From Methylococcales bacterium (lineage in GTDB: Bacteria; Pseudomonadota; Gammaproteobacteria; Methylococcales; Methylomonadaceae): 5,693 nt of DNA. How positions within the stretch are numbered: position 1 is the stretch's first letter; the number at the start of each line of letters is the position of its first letter. The stretch covers positions 1 to 5,693 of the forward strand of contig JAGLUC010000129.1 in NCBI GenBank assembly GCA_023134955.1, read 5' to 3'. The notes beneath the pieces are model-generated. The model was given only the letters and a program-made list of their open reading frames with translations. It made no database searches and had not been told where the DNA came from. The translations under genes were made by a program, and so were the position numbers. Below, piece after piece: positions 1-5,119 of this stretch.

Positions 1-25
1 AATTCTCTTTTTCAAAATTCTTTTA

Positions 26-39
26 TTGATTAATATCAA
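26..39. promoter_or_regulatory. Perfect FNR/Anr-type binding site
   Basis: The bases read TTGAT-TAAT-ATCAA, an exact match to the FNR/Anr family consensus TTGAT-N4-ATCAA. FNR proteins are oxygen-sensing Fe-S regulators of anaerobic genes. The site lies left of a rightward terminator and about 360 bases from the HCS start, so it more likely serves a gene leaving the window to the left. The AT-rich surroundings make a chance match possible. The target gene is not visible. Confidence 0.45.
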
Positions 40-77
40 AAAGAAAAAAGAGTTTAATTCAAAATCTCCTCACCCAA

Positions 78-102
78 CCCTCCCCAGCAAGGGAGGGCTT
101 TT
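78..102 (+). terminator. Rho-independent terminator of an upstream gene
   Basis: CCCTCCC (78-84) and GGGAGGG (91-97) form a perfect 7-bp GC-rich stem with a 6-base loop, followed by CTTTT. This is a standard intrinsic terminator for transcription entering from the left on the plus strand. The surrounding CTCACCCAACCCTCCCC pattern also resembles terminator-like sequences that recur in proteobacterial intergenic regions. It would insulate the HCS operon from upstream transcription. Confidence 0.6.
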
Positions 103-289
103 AAGAGAATATGTATTTACCCGTCAAATATAACATTGCAGGAGTACCAGTATATCAACTTGTTTCAAAGCACTGATTATATTTTCCACACTTAATGGTG
201 ACATAGCCTTAAAGTTTGCAGTTATTTAACAAAATTAATCGTATCATAACCTATTATTTTTAGAACTGTACTAGTCAATCAACTGTTGG

Positions 290-334
290 GCTGTTTTATC
301 TGAAACAGCTAAAAATATGGTTGCTGCTCATAAT
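290..334 (+). promoter_or_regulatory. Possible activator-dependent promoter of the HCS operon
   Basis: GCTGTTT (290-296) and AAACAGC (303-309) form a perfect 7-bp inverted repeat with a 6-base centre. CATAAT (329-334) matches the sigma70 -10 consensus at 5 of 6 positions, and no acceptable -35 box lies 16-18 bases upstream of it. If transcription starts near 341, the palindrome is centred near -41.5, the usual position of a class II activator site. The arrangement is seen in the sequence; promoter function is inferred, and the palindrome could instead be an operator or an RNA hairpin. Confidence 0.3.
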
Positions 335-345
335 AAAATGTAGAA

Positions 346-369
346 TCGGTATCTTATTCGGTATTTTAT
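346..369 (+). repeat. Tandem 12-bp direct repeat before the HCS gene
   Basis: TCGGTATCTTAT (346-357) is followed directly by TCGGTATTTTAT (358-369), with 11 of 12 positions identical. The pair lies 15 bases upstream of the ribosome binding site, in the expected 5' untranslated region. It could be a regulator-binding direct repeat or a simple local duplication. Nothing else supports either reading. Confidence 0.5.
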
Positions 370-384
370 TAAGTATGATCCAGT

Positions 385-390
385 GAGGGA
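385..390 (+). promoter_or_regulatory. Ribosome binding site of the HCS gene
   Basis: GAGGGA lies 5 bases before the ATG at 396. It fixes that start codon, and the resulting N-terminus (MVSVGIEAMNLYGG) fits the family. Confidence 0.7.
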
Positions 391-395
391 AAATA

Positions 396-1676
396 ATGGT
401 GTCAGTTGGAATTGAAGCGATGAATCTCTATGGCGGAAGTGCATACGTGGATGTTATGGAGCTGGCTAAACATCGACAAATGGATCTTGAACGCTTTGAT
501 AATTTGTTGATGAAGCAAAAAGCGGTGGCACTTCCTTATGAAGACCCTGTTTCGTTTGCGATTAATGCCGCTAAACCCATTGTAGATATCTTATCTGAGG
601 CTGATAAAGATCGTATTGAATTGCTTATTACTTGCTCGGAGTCGGGGATAGATTTTGGTAAGTCGATGAGCACCTATGTTCATCATTACCTGGATTTAAA
701 CCGTAATTGCCGGTTATTTGAGTTAAAACAAGCCTGTTATTCCGGAACAGCTGGATTTCAGATGGCGATTAATTTTATCCTGTCTCAAGTATCTCCTGGT
801 GCTAAAGCATTGGTTATTGCCAGTGATTTATCGCGTTTTCTAGTAACAGAAGGCGGAGACGCTTTGACAATGGACTGGGCTTTTTTTGAACCCAGCGGTG
901 GTGCCGGAGCAGTTGCTTTATTGGTGAGTGAAAAACCGGAGATATTTCAGGTTGATGTGGGGGCGAATGGTTACTATAGCTACGAAGTGATGGATACCTG
1001 CCGGCCGATTCCAGATAGTGAAGCAGGTAATGCCGATTTATCGTTAATGTCTTATCTGGACTGTTGCGAGCAGAGTTTTTTAGAGTATCAACGACGGGTG
1101 CCTGAAACTGACTATCAGACGACATTTCAATATCTCTGTTTTCATACGCCATTCGGTGGCATGGTAAAAGGCACGCATCGTAATATGATGCGTAAGTATA
1201 CTGATCTAAAGCGCGATGCAATTAATCAGGATTTTGAGCAACGGGCTCAACCGGGACTGGATTACTGCCAGCGGGTTGGCAATATAATGGGTGCAACGGT
1301 GTTGCTTTCACTCGCCAGCACTATTGAGCAGGGTGAGTTTGATCTGCCTAAAAGAATCGCTTGTTTTTCCTATGGTTCTGGCTGTTGTTCCGAGTTTTAT
1401 AGTGGCGTAGCCATGGCTTCTGGTCAGCAGAAGTTGAGAGCGATGCAGCTGGAAAAACATTTGCATAAACGCTATCAGTTATCTATGGATGAATATGACA
1501 TATTGCTGGAAGGCAGTAATGTGGTTAAGTTCGGCACGCGCAATGTTACGCTGGATACTGGTTTATTAGCCGAAGTCTGGCAGTCGATTGTTGGCAATGC
1601 AACAGAGAAAGGATCGGAAAGAATTTTTCTGTCGGAAATTAAAGACTATCATCGACAATATGAATGGGCAGGCTAA
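396..1676 (+). CDS. Polyketide beta-branching HMG-CoA synthase homologue (HCS, PksG/CurD type)
   Basis: This is a 426-residue thiolase-fold enzyme of the HMG-CoA synthase family. In beta-branching, such enzymes add an acetyl group from a donor ACP to the beta-keto group of an ACP-bound polyketide, giving an HMG-like branch that enoyl-CoA hydratase homologues then dehydrate and decarboxylate. The visible triad is Glu82 (in TCSESGIDFGKS), the nucleophile Cys114 (in FELKQACYSGTAGF) and His250 (in CFHTPFGGMVKG). As I recall, these are the same positions as in CurD of the curacin pathway. GNIMGA (296-301) and YGSGCCSEF (326-334) are further family motifs. The N-terminus VGIEAMNLYGGSAYVDV and the long KAVALPYEDPVSF block are typical of the polyketide PksG group, as opposed to mevalonate-pathway MvaS. 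Length is normal and no lesion is seen. The PPTase gene follows after 17 bases, probably in the same operon. No synthase, ACP, KS decarboxylase or hydratase gene is in the window, so the product pathway is unknown. Confidence 0.93.
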   Translation: MVSVGIEAMNLYGGSAYVDVMELAKHRQMDLERFDNLLMKQKAVALPYEDPVSFAINAAKPIVDILSEADKDRIELLITCSESGIDFGKSMSTYVHHYLDLNRNCRLFELKQACYSGTAGFQMAINFILSQVSPGAKALVIASDLSRFLVTEGGDALTMDWAFFEPSGGAGAVALLVSEKPEIFQVDVGANGYYSYEVMDTCRPIPDSEAGNADLSLMSYLDCCEQSFLEYQRRVPETDYQTTFQYLCFHTPFGGMVKGTHRNMMRKYTDLKRDAINQDFEQRAQPGLDYCQRVGNIMGATVLLSLASTIEQGEFDLPKRIACFSYGSGCCSEFYSGVAMASGQQKLRAMQLEKHLHKRYQLSMDEYDILLEGSNVVKFGTRNVTLDTGLLAEVWQSIVGNATEKGSERIFLSEIKDYHRQYEWAG

Positions 1677-1693
1677 ATCCGATATAAAGTGCT

Positions 1694-2356
1694 ATGACTG
1701 AGATAAACAGGGACATTGAGCACATAGAAAGCCACTTAAGACAATGGTTCTCTGAGCAGGCTTTTATAAAAGCAGCCAGAATTCAGAACTATCTGATTTT
1801 GCCAGAGGAGCAGGCTTTAGTCGCCAATGCCGTTAGTAGCCGCCAATGCGAATTTGCAACCGGGCGATGGTTGGCCAGACAAGGACTGCAACAATTTGGT
1901 TTGCCCGATCAGCCGATTACAATCGGTGAATTAAGAAATCCGCAGTGGCCAGAAGCCATTATGGGAACAATTAGTCACGATGGCGATCTTTGTGCAGTCG
2001 CGCTGATGCAAAAGCAGCAGCACAGCGAGACGGGTATCGGTATTGACTTGATTTCCTTGTCACAACGAGAGGGCAGGCTGGATGAGTTAGTGCCTATGTT
2101 CACCACTAGTCATGATGAATTAAATGCTGTAACCGCATTAAACCTGCCGATTGCCCCCGCCATACTCTTGTTCAGCATTAAGGAATCGGTAGTCAAAGCA
2201 TTATCTGCTCATCTAGGTGATTTTATTGATATGCGATCCATAGAAATTTATTTTTCAAATAATTTACAAGTTAGACTGCTCGAGCGTTCGGTTAAAGCTG
2301 AGATTTATGCGAGCAAAAGTGAGCACTATGTTTTAACAGCAGTTAAAGTGTATTGA
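1694..2356 (+). CDS. 4'-phosphopantetheinyl transferase, Sfp/EntD type
   Basis: This 220-residue protein is predicted to move the phosphopantetheine arm from coenzyme A to a serine of acyl or peptidyl carrier proteins, in the cytoplasm and with Mg2+. Family motifs appear in order: CEFATGRWLAR (52-62), GTISHDGDLCAVAL (91-104), GIGIDLI (114-120, with metal ligand Asp118) and FSIKESVVKAL (160-170, with Lys163, Glu164 and Lys168). The usual GIDxE motif is GIDLI here, so the second acidic ligand of Sfp is missing; some active PPTases also lack it. A stop codon lies in frame 8-6 bases upstream, so ATG 1694 is the first possible start. Its ribosome binding site is poor (AAAGTG), which suggests translational coupling to the HCS gene 17 bases upstream. 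The pairing implies it activates the carrier proteins of the same pathway, though it could also be the cell's general secondary-metabolism PPTase. Confidence 0.9.
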   Translation: MTEINRDIEHIESHLRQWFSEQAFIKAARIQNYLILPEEQALVANAVSSRQCEFATGRWLARQGLQQFGLPDQPITIGELRNPQWPEAIMGTISHDGDLCAVALMQKQQHSETGIGIDLISLSQREGRLDELVPMFTTSHDELNAVTALNLPIAPAILLFSIKESVVKALSAHLGDFIDMRSIEIYFSNNLQVRLLERSVKAEIYASKSEHYVLTAVKVY

Positions 2357-2367
2357 CGAAGGTAACA

Positions 2368-2439
2368 ATGAGGGGCGAATTTAAATGTAACTACCCGGGT
2401 ATAATTGATGTCAATGATTTTTCAATCTTTTCAAATTAA
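2368..2439 (+). CDS. Micro-ORF of 23 codons after the PPTase gene, doubtful
   Basis: An ATG preceded by GAAGG with a 5-base gap opens a 23-codon frame (MRGEFKCNYPGIIDVNDF and five further residues) starting 11 bases after the PPTase stop. It ends at a TAA just before the REP pair. The spacing and ribosome binding site look like the start of a third operon gene. I recognise no family. It may be a real small peptide, the stump of a gene whose remainder was lost when the repeats arrived, or chance. Confidence 0.2.
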   Translation: MRGEFKCNYPGIIDVNDFSIFSN

Positions 2440-2443
2440 GCCT

Positions 2444-2524
2444 CTGTAGCCTTGATGAAACAAAGTGTAATCAAGGTTTATGATTACAACTTCTTGATTC
2501 CACTTCATTCCATCAAAGCTACAG
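2444..2524. repeat. BIME-like pair of inverted REP elements
   Basis: One copy runs 2444-2476 on plus, and a second runs 2493-2524 on minus, with 16 bases between. Aligned in the same sense they match at 27 of 32 positions. Each begins with GTAG one base in from CTGTAGC, followed by an imperfect palindrome (CCTTGAT 2450-2456 with ATCAAGG 2470-2476 in the first copy). GTAG at the foot of a palindrome and head-to-head pairing are marks of REP/BIME elements mobilised by REP-associated tyrosine transposases (RAYT). The copies also look like an AT-shifted version of the GTAGCCCGGATGAAG-type repeats common in gammaproteobacteria. No transposase is present in the window. The structure could help terminate or stabilise the upstream operon transcript. 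Confidence 0.6.
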
Positions 2525-2550
2525 CTGTATCATTGTTCTTAACTAAACGA

Positions 2551-2614
2551 CATTGGGGCGCAGGGCTTTAGCCTGCTTTTTATAAGGGGGGGGCTAAAGA
2601 TCCCTGATCCAATG
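2551..2614. repeat. Long imperfect hairpin repeat with G8 loop
   Basis: Three paired blocks build a 64-base palindrome: CATTGG (2551-2556) with CCAATG (2609-2614), CAGGG (2561-2565) with CCCTG (2602-2606), and CTTTAGCC (2566-2573) with GGCTAAAG (2592-2599). Small internal loops separate them. The 18-base apical loop plus the first stem base holds a run of eight G (2586-2593). It is unrelated in sequence to the REP pair just upstream, so it looks like a second type of dispersed palindromic element. TTTT follows the right arm, so it may also act as a terminator. Confidence 0.55.
2560..2581 (+). terminator. Possible Rho-independent terminator of the HCS-PPTase operon
   Basis: GCAGG (2560-2564) and CCTGC (2572-2576) form a 5-bp GC-rich stem with a 7-base loop, followed directly by TTTTT (2577-2581). 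The geometry fits an intrinsic terminator about 200 bases after the PPTase stop. Its left arm is shared with the larger 2551-2614 hairpin, so the two folds exclude each other. Confidence 0.4.
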
Positions 2615-2664
2615 TTTTGGTATTTTTACTTGTTATTACAATATTGAAGGACTACTAGAGTTTT

Positions 2665-2693
2665 ATGACAAAATGCACATAAATTATTTTAAT
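2665..2693 (+). promoter_or_regulatory. Sigma70-like promoter of the lipoprotein operon
   Basis: ATGACA (2665-2670, 5 of 6 to TTGACA) and TTTAAT (2688-2693, 5 of 6 to TATAAT) are separated by 17 bases. A start near 2700 would give a leader of about 40 bases before ATG 2742. A perfect TATAAT at 2701-2706 also exists but has no matching -35 box at the right distance. The region is very AT-rich, so some match is expected by chance. Confidence 0.45.
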
Positions 2694-2741
2694 TTATAAC
2701 TATAATCTAATTAATCTTTCTTAAAATATAGAGTGTTAATT

Positions 2742-3197
2742 ATGCAAAAAATAATTTATCTTCTTCCAGTTATTGTTGTGACAATCATTCTGCAAGGTTG
2801 TGCAGCTTCCAATAGTTCAGGAAGTATATCTGAAAGTAGTTCTAGTATATCTAAAGGTTCTGGTAGTGGTTCTGATTCATCGGGTTCAGTTTCTAATAGC
2901 TCAGAGAGTTCTAGTAGTGGAGATGATCAGGTAGCACTTCAAATTATGGATTATACGACTGTCTATTTAACAACAACAGAATTTGACAGACCTGCTTTTG
3001 CAAAAGGAATTTCTGAAATTGCGGCATCAAATGGCATTGCTGGCTGGGAAGATGAGAAAGTAATCTGGGTAGGCATTGGTCGTGGACTAAAGAAAGCAAA
3101 CTTAACAGCTGAAGTTTTTAAAACTTACCAAAAAAGTCTGGCGGAGTCTCAATTGGCAAGAATGGATGGTATTCAACTCGGCTATAACATGCAGTAA
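2742..3197 (+). CDS. Small serine-rich lipoprotein of unknown function
   Basis: This 151-residue protein begins with a hydrophobic signal (MQKIIYLLPVIVVTIILQGC) whose lipobox LQGC predicts cleavage and lipidation at Cys20. Asp is absent at +2 (Ala21), so outer-membrane sorting is plausible. Residues 23-60 are a low-complexity linker in which 23 of 38 residues are Ser, mixed with Gly, Asn, Glu and Asp. A small C-terminal domain of about 90 residues follows (from VALQIMDYTTVYL to the end), with AFAKGISEIAASNGIAGW and a late helical stretch rich in Lys, Glu and Gln. I do not recognise it with certainty; its layout loosely recalls DUF3015-type lipoproteins. I chose ATG 2742 over the in-frame GTG 2733 because it gives a normal signal peptide and AGAGTG lies 6 bases upstream. 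The exported GH...NC protein follows closely and probably shares its transcript. Confidence 0.8.
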   Translation: MQKIIYLLPVIVVTIILQGCAASNSSGSISESSSSISKGSGSGSDSSGSVSNSSESSSSGDDQVALQIMDYTTVYLTTTEFDRPAFAKGISEIAASNGIAGWEDEKVIWVGIGRGLKKANLTAEVFKTYQKSLAESQLARMDGIQLGYNMQ

Positions 3198-3240
3198 GAT
3201 TGCTTTTTGTTCTTCTCTTCCGTTCAAAACAAGTGCATAA

Positions 3241-3286
3241 AAACCCTGCAATGAGGCATTCTATTAGTCGATTATTTGCAGGGTTT
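3241..3286 (+). repeat. Inverted repeat over the start of the downstream gene
   Basis: AAACCCTGCAA (3241-3251) and TTGCAGGGTTT (3276-3286) are a perfect 11-bp inverted repeat with a 24-base loop. The left arm ends on the A of the likely start codon ATG 3251. In mRNA the hairpin would cover the ribosome entry area of the second gene, so it may tune its translation or couple it to the lipoprotein. No T-run of terminator quality follows. Confidence 0.5.
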
Positions 3287-5119
3287 ATTAAGCTTAATCT
3301 GTTACTTGTTTATCTTTATTCAAATCCATTATCTGCAAAAAATCTAAGCTATCTGTACCTTAATGCTAGTGAAGGAGCGTCAAGTGGTGGACATACGGCA
3401 TTACGTTTTGGCGATGAAACCTTTCATTTTCAAAATTTTGATGGTGGTATTGTTCGTTCAGTCAAGCAGTCTAGTGTTGATTTTGATTATGAATATCGGT
3501 ATTTAGATAACCGAACCTTATATCAAGCAAAAATTGAGTTAAATGATCATTCGTATAACTTATTAAGAGATTATTTTAATCGGCAGTTTTTAATTCAAAA
3601 CCAGCAAGATAAGTACTTAAGAGAAATTGAGATAAATTTAAACTTTTTTTATCAGCTGAAGTATCCTGAACCTTTAGAATATAATTTGAGTGTGACTGGG
3701 GCAGGGCTGTTTTCAGAACAGGCAGGCTCAAACGATGTTGAGACTGTAACTAATAAGGCTCTAATCAAGAAAATCCAGCAAAATAAAGGCAATGATTTTT
3801 TAACAGAATCCCTTGTTCAGTTAAAACAGCAGATAAATTCTTATCAGCCTGATCAAGAGTTTAAAAAAACCGTTATATTAAACGATTCCAAGTTTCTATC
3901 CGTCCCTTATTCATTTGCTAGTCGTTATATTGATACGGTAGGCAAATTACTGTTTCTACAAACGCTTAATAATAATATCCCTTTAAATCCACAGAATTAT
4001 TTTACCCCAAAAGATGAGGGTTTTATTTTATCTCAAATAGAGCTGACTCAACTAAAGCAGTTTAAAACCTATTTAACTGAAAAATTAATTAATTTATTAA
4101 GTTCAAGTAGAACGGACTGGGGAAGTTCAGCTTTTGTTATTTATGCTCGAATTTTATCTATTTCCCACTCTATAGAATCGGGTCGTTTGGTTTTTTTAGA
4201 TACTTATCTAATGAATAGTCCAACGATTACTGCTTCTGAATTAAACAAATACAGTGATTTATTCAAGCAACAAAAACAGCAGGCATTAGCGTATTTGCTT
4301 GAGAAAAAACAGCAATTATTGGCAAAAAAAAACAGATTAAAAGAAATAAATTACAGCGAGTTTGAAATGTTGGCTAATTATTATTATGAGCGAGAGAGAG
4401 GACTTAATAATAAGACTGGTATAAGAATAAATGGCGAGCAAAGACTTCCGTCTAAAGCCTTGCTTATACCTGAAAAATATCACCCAAACTTAACTGATAG
4501 ACAGCTTGAGCAAGCAATACAAAATCTAGAATATCAAGAACAGCAATTTACACAACATCTACACAATTTGTATCGTTATGATGTGATAACACGTAATTGT
4601 GTAACAGAAATTGCCCATACTATTAAGCAGTCAAATATTAATGACGAACAAGTTAATAAAATTGCCGAATCGTTACAAAAAAGTTCGTTCTCCTTTATCC
4701 CTGTTAACAGCTTTAATATGCTTTCTGAGCAATATGACAGTCAAAGTACAGCTTCATTTCGGCTTCAAAAAATGAATGACATGTATGATAAAGAAAATGA
4801 TTTTTGGGTGTATTTACGAGAAATGAATACCGTTACAGCACGAGATTACAAGTTTAATGAAAAAGATGCCCCTTTTTTATTTTTTACTGATGAGTCAATT
4901 TTACTGCGCCCCATTTTTGGTGTTGCTAATTTAATCACTGCAACGGGTACTTTAATTTATGGAAGCCTGGCTTTACCGTTTGACTCAGGCAAAGCATTTA
5001 ATGCAGGTGTATTGGGAATAGTGATGAGCTTACCCGAACTGGCTTTTTTTAATATACGTAAAGGCAGTTATAAACATTTAACATTTTCTGAATCAAGTAG
5101 AAGTGAGACCTTAGAATAA
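3251..5119 (+). CDS. Large exported protein with GHTxLR and NC motifs (DUF4105-like)
   Basis: This is a 622-residue protein counted from ATG 3251. Residues 1-29 look like a Sec signal peptide (basic start, core LNLLLVYLY, cleavage after LSA). The mature N-terminus carries SSGGHTALRFGDETFHFQ (His48, Arg52), and YRYDVITRNCVTEI places an Asn-Cys pair at 449-450. A GHTxLR motif and a later NC are shared by DUF4105 proteins and resemble the His and Cys of circularly permuted papain/NlpC-P60-like folds, so a thiol hydrolase role is possible but inferred. The roughly 400 residues between the motifs are Gln- and Lys-rich and mostly helical, with a coiled-coil-like part near 333-363. Near the C-terminus, 555-599 is hydrophobic and ends in LPELAFFNIRKGS, suggesting membrane contact. 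TTG 3200 and GTG 3233 are alternative starts; they lack good ribosome binding sites and would put a charged extension before the signal peptide. The gene lies 53 bases after the lipoprotein gene, overlaps the convergent sufT by 9 bases, and is clearly AT-richer than the HCS gene. Confidence 0.78.
   Translation: MRHSISRLFAGFIKLNLLLVYLYSNPLSAKNLSYLYLNASEGASSGGHTALRFGDETFHFQNFDGGIVRSVKQSSVDFDYEYRYLDNRTLYQAKIELNDHSYNLLRDYFNRQFLIQNQQDKYLREIEINLNFFYQLKYPEPLEYNLSVTGAGLFSEQAGSNDVETVTNKALIKKIQQNKGNDFLTESLVQLKQQINSYQPDQEFKKTVILNDSKFLSVPYSFASRYIDTVGKLLFLQTLNNNIPLNPQNYFTPKDEGFILSQIELTQLKQFKTYLTEKLINLLSSSRTDWGSSAFVIYARILSISHSIESGRLVFLDTYLMNSPTITASELNKYSDLFKQQKQQALAYLLEKKQQLLAKKNRLKEINYSEFEMLANYYYERERGLNNKTGIRINGEQRLPSKALLIPEKYHPNLTDRQLEQAIQNLEYQEQQFTQHLHNLYRYDVITRNCVTEIAHTIKQSNINDEQVNKIAESLQKSSFSFIPVNSFNMLSEQYDSQSTASFRLQKMNDMYDKENDFWVYLREMNTVTARDYKFNEKDAPFLFFTDESILLRPIFGVANLITATGTLIYGSLALPFDSGKAFNAGVLGIVMSLPELAFFNIRKGSYKHLTFSESSRSETLE

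Larger units (their letters stand above)
1..395. other. Gene-poor leader region upstream of the HCS operon
   Basis: No convincing gene is seen on either strand. The stretch is AT-rich and holds, from left to right: an FNR-type palindrome (26-39), a Rho-independent terminator (78-102), about 185 bases with nothing I recognise (103-289), a 7-bp palindrome (290-309), a -10-like hexamer (329-334), a tandem 12-bp repeat (346-369) and the ribosome binding site of the HCS gene (385-390). Frame 2 is open from base 2 to a stop at 131-133, but it starts outside the window, reads through the terminator hairpin and has no recognisable protein content, so it is not called. Confidence 0.6.

Noticed and set aside
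2..133. Open frame on the plus strand entering from the left edge
   Set aside because: Its 43 codons are rich in Lys and AT-driven residues and run through a terminator hairpin. It shows no protein-like pattern and its start is unseen.
321..346. TTGCTG with TAGAAT as a promoter for the HCS operon
   Set aside because: The spacer is only 14 bases, too short for sigma70.
814..1221. A 135-codon minus-strand open frame
   Set aside because: It lies entirely inside the HCS gene, has no recognisable domain and has no ribosome binding site. It is a shadow of the real gene.
2444..2614. CRISPR array or insertion sequence in the middle intergenic region
   Set aside because: The repeats are two inverted copies plus an unrelated hairpin, without regular spacers, and no transposase frame is present.
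2701..2706. Perfect TATAAT as the main -10 box of the lipoprotein gene
   Set aside because: No -35-like hexamer lies 16-18 bases upstream, whereas the ATGACA/TTTAAT pair just upstream has ideal spacing. It may still serve as a secondary box.
2733..2741. GTG start adding three residues to the lipoprotein
   Set aside because: ATG 2742 gives a standard signal peptide and a better-placed ribosome binding site.
3200..3250. TTG start two bases after the lipoprotein stop for the exported protein
   Set aside because: The rare start has AGTAAGA directly against it with no usable spacing, and the extra 17 residues put a charged stretch ahead of a good signal peptide. It is kept only as an alternative.
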